Shown here: one piece after another, positions 18,550-28,019 of the stretch
How the letters are laid out: every line of letters begins with the position of its first letter
How positions within the stretch are numbered: position 1 is the stretch's first letter
Assembly: GCA_903899985.1 (NCBI GenBank)
Contig: CAIULL010000009.1
Span: 1-35,603 of the forward strand
Source: an uncultured Schlesneria sp.
GTDB taxonomy: Bacteria > Planctomycetota > Planctomycetia > Planctomycetales > Planctomycetaceae
DNA: 35,603 nt
Reading direction: 5' to 3'
Notes under the pieces: model-generated
What the model saw: only the letters and a program-made list of their open reading frames with translations
Databases searched by the model: none
Told to the model about the DNA's origin: nothing
Position numbers and translations under genes: made by a program

Positions 18550-19152
18550 ATGAAGCTGGTCGTGGGGCTGGGTAACCCGGGATCCAACTACGAAGGAACC
18601 CGGCACAATATCGGCTTTGAAGTGATATCAGAGCTGGCCCATCGGTGGCAGGCAACTCGGCCAAAGCTTCGGTTTGAAGCCAATTTGGCCGAGGCCAATT
18701 ATCAAGGTGAAAAGGTGCTGCTTGCGGCACCAAAGACGTTTATGAATTTGAGTGGACGTAGCGTCCAGCAGATCGTTAAGTTTTATCAGATTCCACTGAA
18801 CGATGTGCTGGTGATCTGCGATGATATGAATCTGAAGCTCTGTCAATTGCGATTGCGGGCAGCTGGTTCTGCTGGTGGTCAGAAGGGATTACTGAGTATT
18901 TTGCAGGTCTGCGGAACAGAACAGATTCCCAGATTACGGTTCGGTGTGGGACGTCCTCCTGAAAAGATGGATGCCGTCACATTCGTTCTGGCAAAATTTC
19001 GAAAAGATGAATTATCGGACATCGATGCGGCTGTCAGAAGTGCAGCGATGGGTGTTGAAATCTGGATTCGGGAAGGGATTTCGGCGGCGATGAATGTCGT
19101 CAACCTGGCTCCTTCCGATTCGGGTGACAACCAGACCGGAAAGCCGGATTAA
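18550..19152 (+). CDS. pth: Peptidyl-tRNA hydrolase
   Basis: A 200-residue cytoplasmic enzyme (EC 3.1.1.29) that frees tRNA from stalled peptidyl-tRNA. Motifs are complete: VVGLGNPGSNYEGTRHNIGFEVI with the catalytic His of TRHNIGF, KTFMNLSGRSV, and VICDDMNLKLCQLRLRAAGSAGGQKGLLSI with the conserved Asp; FGVGRPP follows. Length is normal. It lies between L25 and the S6-SSB-L9 genes, all on the same strand. Confidence 0.97.
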   Translation: MKLVVGLGNPGSNYEGTRHNIGFEVISELAHRWQATRPKLRFEANLAEANYQGEKVLLAAPKTFMNLSGRSVQQIVKFYQIPLNDVLVICDDMNLKLCQLRLRAAGSAGGQKGLLSILQVCGTEQIPRLRFGVGRPPEKMDAVTFVLAKFRKDELSDIDAAVRSAAMGVEIWIREGISAAMNVVNLAPSDSGDNQTGKPD

Positions 19153-19266
19153 TAAGAGAGTTTGAAAAACAAGATTGTTTGAAAAACCAGTACGGGGCAA
19201 ACACGGGTTTCAACCCGACAGTGAACGATTTTCGCCGGATGGCATCGAAGATTTTGGGAGAGAATT

Positions 19267-19686
19267 TTGACCGAGTACATGTACGAAGGAATGTTCCTGG
19301 TGGATAGCAACCGCTATGCTGCTGATCCTGAGGGAACTCAAAAATCCGTGCTTGGCATGCTGGAGCGAGTCGGTGCCAAGGTGGTCGCTTCACGACCCTG
19401 GCAGGAAGGAAAACTCTGCTATCCAATCGAAGGTCAACGCAAGGGGTTGTATTACCTTGCTTGCTTTACGATGGACGGTGGCAGCATGACCGAACTCAAT
19501 CGATTGTCAAAATTGAATGAGACTGTCCTTCGCCAACTGGTGCTTCGTCATCCGAAAGTCATCTTCGACGCAATGGTCGATGCCTTGACTCAACACGATG
19601 GGGCCATCCATAGTCCAGAGCAGAAGGCCGATCGCGATGCTCGCGGCGACCGTCCGATTGAAGATGTTATTGACGAAACGCGATAG
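19267..19686 (+). CDS. rpsF: 30S ribosomal protein S6
   Basis: A 139-residue S6 protein. It begins TEYMYEGMFLVDSNRYAADPEG and contains GKLCYPIEGQRKGLYYLACFTMDGG, the central strand region that contacts S18 and 16S rRNA. The start is TTG at 19267, supported by GGGAG six bases before it. The C-terminal tail (EQKADRDARGDRPIEDVIDETR) is longer than in E. coli without the glutamates. In the 115-base gap after pth, GTTTGAAAAAC occurs twice (19160-19170 and 19177-19187). Confidence 0.95.
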   Translation: MTEYMYEGMFLVDSNRYAADPEGTQKSVLGMLERVGAKVVASRPWQEGKLCYPIEGQRKGLYYLACFTMDGGSMTELNRLSKLNETVLRQLVLRHPKVIFDAMVDALTQHDGAIHSPEQKADRDARGDRPIEDVIDETR

Positions 19687-19716
19687 TCAGACGCGTCAAA
19701 CGAGGGAAAACGACAA

Positions 19717-20232
19717 ATGGCCAGTTTCAACAAAGTGATTCTCGTAGGCAATTTGACGCGTGACCCGCAAGTTAAATACACGACGGGTGGCACAGCCGTG
19801 ACCGAAATCGGTTTGGCTGTTAACCGTCGCTGGCTCGACAAGCAGTCGAATCAATGGAAGGACGAAACGACTTTCGTTGATGTGACACTGTGGGGAAGGA
19901 CTGCTGAAATCGCCGGGGAATACCTGGCGAAAGGGAGGCCTGTTCTGATCGAAGGCAGGCTTCAGCTTGATACGTGGGACGATCGCGAATCGGGTCAGAA
20001 ACGTAGCAAGCTGCGAGTTGTCGGCGAGAATATGACGATGTTAGGTGGTAAGGGAGACAACCCTGGTGGTGGCGGAGGTGGTGGTGCATCAGGGCGACCT
20101 CAGTCCGCTGGTGGCTCATCCAGAAACGCTCCCATGGAATCAGATCATGACCATGGCGACTCTGGAGGGGGATATTCTCCGAGTTTCGATGATCACGCGG
20201 CTGGTCCGCAGGGTGATGAAGTCCCGTTTTAA
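19717..20232 (+). CDS. ssb: Single-stranded DNA-binding protein
   Basis: A 171-residue SSB. The OB fold covers about residues 1-110 (FNKVILVGNLTRDPQVKYT, VDVTLWGRTAEIAGEYLAKGRPVLIEGRLQLDTW). A Gly-rich linker follows, and the acidic tip GDEVPF matches the DDDIPF-type tail that recruits replication and repair proteins. GAGGG lies ten bases before the ATG. It starts 30 bases after S6 and 42 bases before L9, so the three are probably one operon. Confidence 0.96.
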   Translation: MASFNKVILVGNLTRDPQVKYTTGGTAVTEIGLAVNRRWLDKQSNQWKDETTFVDVTLWGRTAEIAGEYLAKGRPVLIEGRLQLDTWDDRESGQKRSKLRVVGENMTMLGGKGDNPGGGGGGGASGRPQSAGGSSRNAPMESDHDHGDSGGGYSPSFDDHAAGPQGDEVPF

Positions 20233-20274
20233 TTTGAATTGAAACCAGTTAGTTATCGCGACGGAAATTAAATC

Positions 20275-20778
<504 letters not shown>

Positions 20779-20810
20779 ACTGACAAACCCTTACGGATTT
20801 GATCAAATTA

Positions 20811-20847
20811 AAAAGAGACGCTTCCGGTCACCGGAAGCGTCTCTTTT
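20811..20847. terminator. Strong bidirectional rho-independent terminator
   Basis: A perfect 17-bp stem (20811-20827 with 20831-20847) around a TCA loop, with A and T runs at the two ends. It lies 33 bases after rplI and 58 bases after the end of the convergent lipoprotein gene, so it can stop transcription from both sides. Confidence 0.92.
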
Positions 20848-20904
20848 GTTTCGTATTTCACAGCCAGCACAGTCGAAGATTAAACTTCGGAACTTTGAAC
20901 ACGG

Positions 20905-21564
20905 TCAGTTCCCGATCTCGTCGGCGATATAATATTCGTAGAAGAAGCGACCAATTTCGTCGCTAAGACGAGTCAGATATTCGCCCTTGAACGTCGTGTA
21001 AGTCTTGTCACCTGAGCTGACCGGCTGGTGCATGGGATACTTCGATGTCTTTTCCTGGCTGAAGATTTTCTCGGCGTGGTTGTCTTCGTCCATTTTCCAG
21101 ACGCTGACGATACTTTCCGCTCGACCACGATAAAGATTCGGGCTTCCTTCTTCGTACAACGTGAACTCGTTGAGATCGATGTAGATCACATGGGTCACTT
21201 TGAAGTAAGCACCAATTTCCTCTGGCTTATCCCAATCTTTGTTTTCTTCCAGCCATCCTTTGACCAGATCAGGAGGAACAACCTTGATTTTATGGGCGTG
21301 CAGCTGGAAAGAGACGTACTGGGCCAGTTCGTGATCGATGCTTTCGAAGCTATGTTTGATTTCGTCGGGCGCAAAACAGACGACGACGACCTTCACATCG
21401 GGGTCTGTCATCGACTCCTTGGTCTCTTCATCAAATTTTGGCTCAACGGAAGGGGGCCCCCCGATCAGATAGCCGAACATCACAAGATAATTACATCCGC
21501 TCGCCGTCACGCAAAGTAGCAGCATGCACAACAACGTCGATAATCGATTCGGGAACGCGCGCAT
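20905..21564 (-). CDS. Lipoprotein, paralogue of the next gene upstream
   Basis: A 219-residue protein with a lipoprotein signal: MRAFPNRLSTLLCMLLLCVTASGC, Cys24 being the lipidated residue. The mature part has VKVVVVCFAPDEIKHSFESIDHELAQYVSFQL, a Rossmann-like strand and helix, and ends with PMHQPVSSGDKTYTTFKGEYLTRLSDEIGRFFYEYY. That ending aligns with PEHQPVSETGRSAIVFHKEYLARLCDLLAERFYNH in the gene 18 bases upstream, so the two are duplicates. No domain name is known; the fold may resemble penicillin-binding-protein activator-like lipoproteins, but this is only a guess. AAGG precedes the ATG. It is probably in one transcript with its paralogue. Confidence 0.75.
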   Translation of the reverse strand: MRAFPNRLSTLLCMLLLCVTASGCNYLVMFGYLIGGPPSVEPKFDEETKESMTDPDVKVVVVCFAPDEIKHSFESIDHELAQYVSFQLHAHKIKVVPPDLVKGWLEENKDWDKPEEIGAYFKVTHVIYIDLNEFTLYEEGSPNLYRGRAESIVSVWKMDEDNHAEKIFSQEKTSKYPMHQPVSSGDKTYTTFKGEYLTRLSDEIGRFFYEYYIADEIGN

Positions 21565-21582
21565 CGTATTGCCTTTGGGGTA

Positions 21583-22278
21583 TTAGAAACTTTTTCCCGG
21601 GCGGTGATTATAAAAACGCTCGGCCAGCAGATCGCACAGGCGGGCCAGATATTCCTTGTGGAAGACAATGGCTGATCGCCCCGTTTCCGACACCGGCTGA
21701 TGTTCAGGATAAGTCATGGCGAATTCACGGTTGTAGGCCATCATGGCTCGACGCTGACCACCAAAGTCCTCAATCCTGGCGACGCGGATATATCCACTCG
21801 TCTGACCGCGAAGCAGATTGTGACTGTTGGGCTCGCGCAAGCTGAATGTCTGAACCTCAATCCAGGCAATGTAGTCGGTGTCAAAGTCCTGGGCGAGTTG
21901 TTGCAGGTCCGGGACCGATGAATCGTGGCTTTCGAGCCAATCCGCGACTCGGTTCGGATTGATAATTTTCACGCCATTTAACTTCATTCGATGAGTGACG
22001 CCGTCAATCAGGTCCAGTCGCAACGTCGAATTATCAGCATCCACCGACTCGGGCGTCGAACAGACGACCAAGACGGCCTTGTCTCCCTTCGTGAGATCGA
22101 CTTGAGTCAGCTTCGTGAATTCTGAGGTAATCTTTGGATCACCAAACAGAATCTTGCCGCTGCTCAACAGAAATTTGGAGCATCCTGTTGCCGAGACCAT
22201 CGTAACGCCACCCGTGATGGCAATCAGCTTCCTGAGTGCATCGCGGCGCGAGTGGTCGATCGAATAATCATTCATCAT
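21583..22278 (-). CDS. Lipoprotein with twin-Arg-like signal, paralogue of the next gene
   Basis: A 231-residue protein. The N-terminus DHSRRDALRKLIAITGGVTMVSATGC combines a twin-arginine-like motif (SRRDALRK), a hydrophobic stretch and a lipobox ending at Cys33, so it is probably a Tat-exported lipoprotein. The rest parallels its neighbour: KAVLVVCSTPESVDADNSTLRLDLIDGVTHRM, DYIAWIEVQTFSLREPNSHNLLRGQTSGYIRV and the shared HQPVS...KEYLARL ending. The function is unknown. The two copies use different export signals, which suggests divergence after duplication. It is the first gene of a two-gene minus-strand operon. Confidence 0.75.
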   Translation of the reverse strand: MMNDYSIDHSRRDALRKLIAITGGVTMVSATGCSKFLLSSGKILFGDPKITSEFTKLTQVDLTKGDKAVLVVCSTPESVDADNSTLRLDLIDGVTHRMKLNGVKIINPNRVADWLESHDSSVPDLQQLAQDFDTDYIAWIEVQTFSLREPNSHNLLRGQTSGYIRVARIEDFGGQRRAMMAYNREFAMTYPEHQPVSETGRSAIVFHKEYLARLCDLLAERFYNHRPGKSF

Positions 22279-22383
22279 GTTAAGGCGATCCTTCGCCGAG
22301 TGAAATCAAACGAGATTCATTGTTTTCGTGTCTTGGAAACCAAATTCGTTTTCAAATGCTTTTATGTCACGGGCGAGCAAAAT

Positions 22384-22830
22384 TCAGATGACTGCGATCA
22401 ATCGAACAACCCACATCAGGACCGTCAGAGTTGCCAGGCAGACCGACAGGATACCTGCCACCGATACGGGATCAGAAACCATCCACAATCGGCCACTTCG
22501 AGCACTCCATAAACACCAGGGAATCAACAAGGCACAAACAGCAGCAAGCAATGTTCCCGCCAGGTTTGCGCGTGCTGCTTCAACAAATTGACCTCGAACA
22601 AAATAAGAAAAACTAGTCGTCATCCCGCAACCGGGACACGGATATCCAAACAGTAATCGAAAAGTACATGGAGGCAGTCCTAATTGCTGATGAGTCCCAA
22701 ACCCTCGGGGATCGGGATCGAGCAATAAGGCAATGCCAAAGCCGACAATCAGGAACAAGGCAATTCCGAGCAAAGCTGCTCGGCCACCATTTCCGATTGG
22801 CGCTTCAACAGGCTGCCGAATATCTGACAT
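22384..22830 (-). CDS. DUF2752 membrane protein
   Basis: About 148 residues from ATG 22830. Hydrophobic segments flank the family motif: PPCTFRLLFGYPCPGCGMTTSFSYFVRGQFVEAARAN. The CPGCGxTT core defines DUF2752, a small bacterial inner-membrane family of unknown function. About three helices are visible. The open frame runs back to TTG 22962, directly after the stop of the BatA-like gene (TGATTG), adding 44 residues that do not look like the family, so the shorter start is preferred although no good ribosome binding site is seen. It is co-directional with the BatA-like gene. Confidence 0.85.
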   Translation of the reverse strand: MSDIRQPVEAPIGNGGRAALLGIALFLIVGFGIALLLDPDPRGFGTHQQLGLPPCTFRLLFGYPCPGCGMTTSFSYFVRGQFVEAARANLAGTLLAAVCALLIPWCLWSARSGRLWMVSDPVSVAGILSVCLATLTVLMWVVRLIAVI

Positions 22831-22962
22831 GAGTTTTAAAAAAGGGAGAAGCGGGTGATAGTATCTGGGAAAAACGGTGGCAAGAGCGATTTCTGCTTTT
22901 AAAGACGGTTTTGGCATGTGCCCCGGCGAGATCCATTCAACTCCGGCAGGAATTGCGATCAA

Positions 22963-25398
22963 TCACGCTTCGTCTGTCCGGTAGAACCACGCTGCCGTAA
23001 ACTGTTCCATGGCGAAGGTAATGACCAGCAATCCGACGATAAAACTGTACATTTCCTGGCCCATTCGATTTGTCATAATGTTCCTCTCCAGACTGCGAGG
23101 ATCACGATTGACAGTATATCTCCCTTCCCCCAGCAGCGAATCAAGCTCACGCGGCTCAAGACGTCGTAAATCGCTTTCGGTCGAGGGAAGATTCAAGCTG
23201 AAGCCGCCATGGTAATCGACCTCGCCCGGGGCCGAGTCGACCTGATAGGAGCCGACAGCGGTAAAATCATTCAGCCGAAGAGTCTTTGCTTCTGCGGGAA
23301 TTTCTTGCGTCCGCTGTTTAAAGTCGGGCATACGAAGCACGACTTTTTTCAATTTTTGATCGCGGTCGAGTGGCAACGTCACCTCATCACCGACAAGATA
23401 ATTTGTTCGCAATGAGGATTGTTGTGACAAATACTGGGTCAGCTGATCCGCAAACACAAATGAGAGTGCAGAACCGACCATTTCGTTCCACTTTTCATTG
23501 TTGACAGACGTGGTCATCAAGATCACTCTCCCACGACCAACTCGCCGCTCAAGCAATGCCGGAGTTCCTTGTGCTCCGTCGAATCTGGCAACCGTCATTG
23601 CTGATTCCGACGGCTTTATTTTCCAGAACCCACTCACATCCATAGCCCCCAGATCCGCCAGAACCCCCGCATTCTCTAATCGTTTTAGCAACGGATGTTG
23701 CGAGTTCCGCAGGTCCATCGACTGAGGTTTGGCATTCATCACGGATGCCGTCAGTTCCCCTGGTAAAAGACGTTGAGCGGCCTCCTTGTTGTAGGCGACC
23801 GGGTCAATCTGATCTCGGCCTGGCTTCGTACTGAGCGCGGAACTGGCGGCTCCGAGAAAAACACCCAGTCCGCCCCCTGCTTCCACGTATTCATACAGGC
23901 GCGTCCAGGTCGTCTCATCAGGAGTGTTCAAATTGATGAGATACACAACGTCGAATGGCTTGAGATCCGCATTACGCAATTGACTGGACGGAAGAAATTT
24001 CGTTTGAAAGTCAGTAATTTTGGCGGACGACAGGTAGTCGATGGCCGACTGCCAATAAAAGGCGACAGACGGATTTTCGGCAACGACCAGCACTTTCAAT
24101 TGCGGCAGCGTTCTGACGGTAAAATACCCGACATCATCGATCGCCAATGGATCAGATCCAACAATCCGAAATTCTCCCTGCTGAAGCGGCCCTTCGACCT
24201 GAGGCACCTCAAACGCAAGTTGACGCTCAACCCCACTGTCGATCGCAACCGTTTGTTGACCTCGTTTCACCAGCTTGCCATCGCGCCCACTGAGAAAGAA
24301 TTCGACCGTCTGCTCCGGTTTGAAATTCCCTACCGCAGTCAATCCGACATCCAGTTTCAATGTCCCACCCGTCGGTATCGATTCCGCCGAGAGTCTTACG
24401 CCGGAGATACCGACATTCGTCGGATTCGTTTCACCAACATCGATCAAGTAAACCGAGACAAATTTGAGTCGTGCCAGTTCGTCCCGCAACACACTTGATG
24501 TTTCTTCTCGCCAGGCCGAACGAGTCAGATCGCAGAAGAGATAAATCTCGCGCAGATATCGGTCCTGCCGTTTCTCTTCGGGAATCGAAGATTGTTCGGC
24601 AGTGACCCGTCGACGATCTTCCTCCTGCGCCAGGATCACCGTCCGCAACCGGTCGTTCAACGAAAGGCCACCGGCCTTGATTTCAAAACCATCAATCCGA
24701 CTCCGTGCGGCTTGCAGATCCAGCGAAAACGGAGGTGCCGTGGTTTCATGCGAACTTGTGACCGCAACTTTGCTACCTGCAGACAATCGGCTGAGATGAT
24801 CGCGTGCAACCTGTTGAGCGGATTGTAATCGACTTTGATTTCCCTGCCGGTAACTCATGCTCGGGCTGTTATCAAACAGGAAGACCGCCGCTACAGGAAG
24901 GTTGTCGGCCGATCTTGGCAGCGGGTCTTTCATCTCGGCATTGACGCGATGAACGTAAGGCCAGCCGACGCCTAACAGCATGAGGATCGCCGCAGCGGCA
25001 CCGATGCCGCCGCGAAGCATCGTCCGGCGTGTCAACAACTGGTTTCGAGGCCAATTCTTTCGTTGCCACCACTTCATCACGCCGAAATAGCTAACCAGTC
25101 CTGCCGCAAGGATTCCGAGAATCGCTGCCCATTCGTACCAGAGCAGCGAATAATTTGCCGCCGGTAATGAAGGTCGAGTCAATCCGATCGCCAGCAGCGC
25201 AAAGACAAGCATTCGCAGCAGAAGCAACCACATATGCCGTAGCTGCATCCGACGGACATTTTGCCGACGATTCTGCTGAATCAGCCGAAGAGCCGGGAAA
25301 ATCAATCGCTTCGGTTTGGCCCGCAGCAATAAATGCAGCAGGATCGGGATGGCAGAAAATCCCAGCCCGAACAACAACGCGGGATGCAACAACGACAT
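22963..25398 (-). CDS. BatA/VWA membrane protein
   Basis: An 811-residue protein. The N-terminal BatA-type double membrane anchor (LLHPALLFGLGFSAIPILLHLLLRAKPKRLIFPALRLI, TIGR02226) is followed by more helices to about residue 150. A von Willebrand A-like domain follows, with the metal site motif D176-N-S-P-S180 (FLFDNSPSMSYR). Then come a beta-rich segment, a glutamine-amidotransferase-like segment (VVYLINLNTPDETTWTRLYEYVEAGGGLGVFLG) and a C-terminal helix (MYSFIVGLLVITFAMEQFTAAWF). In Planctomycetes such proteins usually sit beside MoxR ATPases; none is in this window. Location is the inner membrane with the VWA part likely periplasmic. No ribosome binding site is evident at the ATG. Confidence 0.88.
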   Translation of the reverse strand: MSLLHPALLFGLGFSAIPILLHLLLRAKPKRLIFPALRLIQQNRRQNVRRMQLRHMWLLLLRMLVFALLAIGLTRPSLPAANYSLLWYEWAAILGILAAGLVSYFGVMKWWQRKNWPRNQLLTRRTMLRGGIGAAAAILMLLGVGWPYVHRVNAEMKDPLPRSADNLPVAAVFLFDNSPSMSYRQGNQSRLQSAQQVARDHLSRLSAGSKVAVTSSHETTAPPFSLDLQAARSRIDGFEIKAGGLSLNDRLRTVILAQEEDRRRVTAEQSSIPEEKRQDRYLREIYLFCDLTRSAWREETSSVLRDELARLKFVSVYLIDVGETNPTNVGISGVRLSAESIPTGGTLKLDVGLTAVGNFKPEQTVEFFLSGRDGKLVKRGQQTVAIDSGVERQLAFEVPQVEGPLQQGEFRIVGSDPLAIDDVGYFTVRTLPQLKVLVVAENPSVAFYWQSAIDYLSSAKITDFQTKFLPSSQLRNADLKPFDVVYLINLNTPDETTWTRLYEYVEAGGGLGVFLGAASSALSTKPGRDQIDPVAYNKEAAQRLLPGELTASVMNAKPQSMDLRNSQHPLLKRLENAGVLADLGAMDVSGFWKIKPSESAMTVARFDGAQGTPALLERRVGRGRVILMTTSVNNEKWNEMVGSALSFVFADQLTQYLSQQSSLRTNYLVGDEVTLPLDRDQKLKKVVLRMPDFKQRTQEIPAEAKTLRLNDFTAVGSYQVDSAPGEVDYHGGFSLNLPSTESDLRRLEPRELDSLLGEGRYTVNRDPRSLERNIMTNRMGQEMYSFIVGLLVITFAMEQFTAAWFYRTDEA

Positions 25399-25710
25399 AA
25401 AAGGGGGATCACCCGGACGCGGAAACCATCAATTCAATCAAGACCACATCAGTGTATGAAGTGAGCGCGAGATTTTCACTCGCGACGACAGACCGGTTCA
25501 CGGCAGATTTATGTTTTAAACGACGATACCACGGTTTTGGCGTGACCGACAAGGCCGTGCGATCAACGGCTCCCTTTTCCATTTAAGAGAAACGGCCGAG
25601 ATTTCGACTCACGGCAAATTGAAGTGCATCAACTCTTAAACGATACTGCAGGGCGAATGAAAACCGAATCGAACTAGCGAAATCCAATCCACTTTTGAGG
25701 AACCACGAAT
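25399..25710. other. Divergent intergenic region, nothing recognised
   Basis: A 312-base gap between the BatA-like gene (minus) and the SUMF1-fold gene (plus). No gene, tRNA or clear promoter pair was found. GCGAG and CTCGC at about 25466-25486 make only a short stem. Confidence 0.4.
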
Positions 25711-26703
25711 ATGGCGAGAAATCGCGTTCTCGATTTCGTATTGATCGTAGTCCTCTTTACGATCCAACGCGGCGAGTCGCGTATCATCCGAGCGGCTGAA
25801 TCGAAGGTGATCACGAACAGCATTAACATGAAGCTCGTTGAGATTCCTGCAGGAGAATTCCTGATGGGGGCTGAGGAAACTTCGACAACGATGTTGAAGA
25901 AATATCATAATTGCGACCCGGATTGGATTAACGCCGAACTGCCCCAACATACGGTCCGAATTACGAACCCGTTCTACATGGGACAATACGAAGTCACATT
26001 GAATCAGTTCCTGAAATTTTATTACGACGCGAAATACAAGACGGAAATGGAATCGGATGGCAAACCCAGTTGGGGTTTCGACAAGGATGGAAACATGGTT
26101 GAATCGACACGATTTCGCCCGTGGGAGCCGATTGCATGGAAGATTGATCAATCTCATCCCGTGATTTACGTCACCTGGAACGATGCCGTGGCATTCTGCG
26201 AATGGCTGAGCGAAAAAGAAGGAAAGATCTACAGACTACCGACAGAAGCCGAATGGGAATACGCCTGTCGAGCGGGAACTTTACAACGATATTCCTTTGG
26301 AGACGAACCCGAACAACTTTTCCGGTTTGCGAATTCCGCGGATTCAAGTCGACTGAATGCGCTGTATCCGAAATCACCGGAAAAGAAGTTGCGATCCATG
26401 TATCTCATCGGAAGTGATGGCTACGTCTGGACGGCACCCGTTGGCAAATTCCTGCCGAACAAATTCGGCCTCTACGACATGCACGGGAACGCCTGGGAAT
26501 GGTGCTCTGACTGGTACGACGAGAATTACTACTCAAGATCGACAACCGATGACCCCAAAGGGCCTTTAAAAGGGACAACTCGAGTCCTGCGCGGAGGAGG
26601 CTTTTACGATGCCTCATTCCATCTGCGATGTGCCAGGCGTAACAGCGAAATACCAACGTCACGCGATTATGGAAGCAGCTTTCGAGTCGTCCGAGAACAG
26701 TAA
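25711..26703 (+). CDS. Secreted SUMF1/FGE-fold protein, catalytic Cys pair absent
   Basis: A 330-residue protein with an N-terminal hydrophobic signal (about residues 6-20) and a full formylglycine-generating-enzyme fold (PF03781). Hallmarks are MKLVEIPAGEFLMGAEE, YMGQYEVTLNQFLKF, HPVIYVTWNDAVAFCEWLSEKEGKIYRLPTEAEWEYACRAGT, NKFGLYDMHGNAWEWCSDWY and RVLRGGGFYDASFHLRCARRN. In true FGE two Cys residues follow the RGGS segment and bind copper; here the first place reads GGGFYDASF, so sulfatase maturation is unlikely. Many such proteins in Planctomycetes are binding or regulatory modules. GAGG lies about nine bases before the ATG. It is transcribed alone. Confidence 0.88.
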   Translation: MARNRVLDFVLIVVLFTIQRGESRIIRAAESKVITNSINMKLVEIPAGEFLMGAEETSTTMLKKYHNCDPDWINAELPQHTVRITNPFYMGQYEVTLNQFLKFYYDAKYKTEMESDGKPSWGFDKDGNMVESTRFRPWEPIAWKIDQSHPVIYVTWNDAVAFCEWLSEKEGKIYRLPTEAEWEYACRAGTLQRYSFGDEPEQLFRFANSADSSRLNALYPKSPEKKLRSMYLIGSDGYVWTAPVGKFLPNKFGLYDMHGNAWEWCSDWYDENYYSRSTTDDPKGPLKGTTRVLRGGGFYDASFHLRCARRNSEIPTSRDYGSSFRVVREQ

Positions 26704-26861
26704 ATTTCCTGAACGCAGAAAGCAAAAAACCTTTGATGGTTCGTGATATCGTTTATTGTTCCAAAGCCGTTTCACCGTCGCCGCCATGTCGAGGCAACAT
26801 CAATCGGGACGACAAGACCTCAACGGAACTTTTTCTGAGCGGCATCCAAACACGGACGGGC

Positions 26862-27476
26862 TCAGGAACTGCTCTCGGGCTCTAGCTCGTAAGCCCACGG
26901 GGTCTGAGTGGCCGATTTGAGCGCGTACCCGGCGCGTGCCAAGACGAGTGCTGCAGGGAGCACTGGCATGCTCCCAGCCTTACCAGCCGCTAGCCGTTTG
27001 CGGATGTGATATTGAATGCGGTTGGAAAGTGTTTTGAGTCCCTCCCAATTGACTCCGTCGTCCACTTCCCAGGCCTTGGCTCGTACCTGACTTTGATGAC
27101 CAAAGTGCGACGCTGTCACCACTCGGTCGCAGACACCACCGAAATAGAGTTGCATCAACCCTCCACCCTCAATGCTGTGGCGGAACGTATGCCCGTTGCA
27201 GTGGGCTGGGTCGAGTTTGAATCGCCGGATACACAAATCTCGCATCACAGTTGGCGACCAGAGCTGAAGCAGGATCGCGTGCCCGTTTCCGTGAAGGTCG
27301 GTTCCGACCGGGTAGGCTGCGGCCAGTTCATCGGTGGAGGTGAATTCCCGTAGCTCGGCGTCGGGTTCCGAATAGGATTCGAACACCCGCGCGTCCGTGG
27401 AGGAGAACAGGAAATCGAGTACCGCCCGTTGGTCAGACTCAGCGGCAAAAAAGTCTAAGTTCGCTGACCTCGCCAT
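26862..27476 (-). CDS. Conserved protein of unknown function
   Basis: About 204 residues from ATG 27476, which has AGGG eight bases before it; the frame is open further to 27581. The sequence starts MARSANLDFFAAESDQRAVLDFLFSSTDARVFESYSEPDAELREF and continues with GNGHAILLQLWSPTVM, a CNGHTFRHSIEGGGLMQLYFGG segment and TLSNRIQYHIRKRLA. No signal or membrane helix is present in this form, so it is cytoplasmic. The look is of a compact, well-conserved domain, but I do not recognise a named family. It stands alone between intergenic regions. Confidence 0.72.
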   Translation of the reverse strand: MARSANLDFFAAESDQRAVLDFLFSSTDARVFESYSEPDAELREFTSTDELAAAYPVGTDLHGNGHAILLQLWSPTVMRDLCIRRFKLDPAHCNGHTFRHSIEGGGLMQLYFGGVCDRVVTASHFGHQSQVRAKAWEVDDGVNWEGLKTLSNRIQYHIRKRLAAGKAGSMPVLPAALVLARAGYALKSATQTPWAYELEPESSS

Positions 27477-27599
27477 TTGCCGATCCCTCAACTGCCGAAC
27501 TTGCCATTCTGTCACAACAAATGTGCCACAACAAAATAGTACGAGCCTCATCAACAAATTCCGCTTGTTCCAGACAAACAAAAAAATGAATTGCCGAAA

Positions 27600-27619
27600 C
27601 TGGCGACGGGATTTGAACT
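27600..27619 (-). repeat. tRNA 3'-end-like fragment, copy 1
   Basis: On the minus strand this reads GTTCAAATCCCGTCGCCAG, like the T-loop and acceptor end of a tRNA gene. The 5-base stem before the T-loop does not pair, and only a weak GGCGAT possible 5' acceptor half lies 58 bases upstream, so it is not a working tRNA. A second copy, differing at two of 20 bases, lies at 29634-29653 in the same orientation. Confidence 0.4.
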
Positions 27620-27814
27620 GGATACTCTCCTCAGGAACTTGACGTTTTCAATATCGCCAAAGTTCCGCAGGTTCATGGAACGGGAGTTCCTGGCGAACCG
27701 CGTGCAGCGGCTCTCGAATGGGGAAGGAACTCCGTTGATTCGCCGAATACATTTTACAATGACATCCAATAATGTTGAACACGGCAGCCGCGTCGTAATC
27801 CTTGAACCGATAAC

Positions 27815-27852
27815 AAAAAAGCCCTTCAACCTGCTGGTCGAAGGGCTTTTTT
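27815..27852. terminator. Rho-independent terminator
   Basis: A perfect 13-bp stem, AAAAAAGCCCTTC (27815-27827) with GAAGGGCTTTTTT (27840-27852), with runs that give a U tract in either direction. On the minus strand it follows the cupin gene by 168 bases, which it most likely terminates. Confidence 0.85.
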
Positions 27853-28019
27853 CGGGCTTTTGTGCCGACTGGGCGAATCCTTCATCTCACTTGTTCAAGC
27901 ACGTGTCAGTTGAACATCAAACAGGCTGCGGGAATACAGCCCTTGTCATCGTGGTCAAACCGCCTCGGTCAAAATGACCAGTCAGGCGGTCCTGTACGCG
28001 GAACACCAACATCGACCGA

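Noticed and set aside
23773-24498. 241-aa plus-strand frame inside the BatA-like gene
   Set aside because: Antisense shadow of the VWA protein, with unusual composition.
25711-26703. True sulfatase-activating FGE
   Set aside because: The copper-binding Cys pair after the RGG segment is absent and no sulfatase gene is nearby.
27601-27661. A complete tRNA on the minus strand
   Set aside because: The acceptor end and T-loop are present but the T stem, D arm and full 5' half do not form; only about 58 bases lie between possible acceptor halves.
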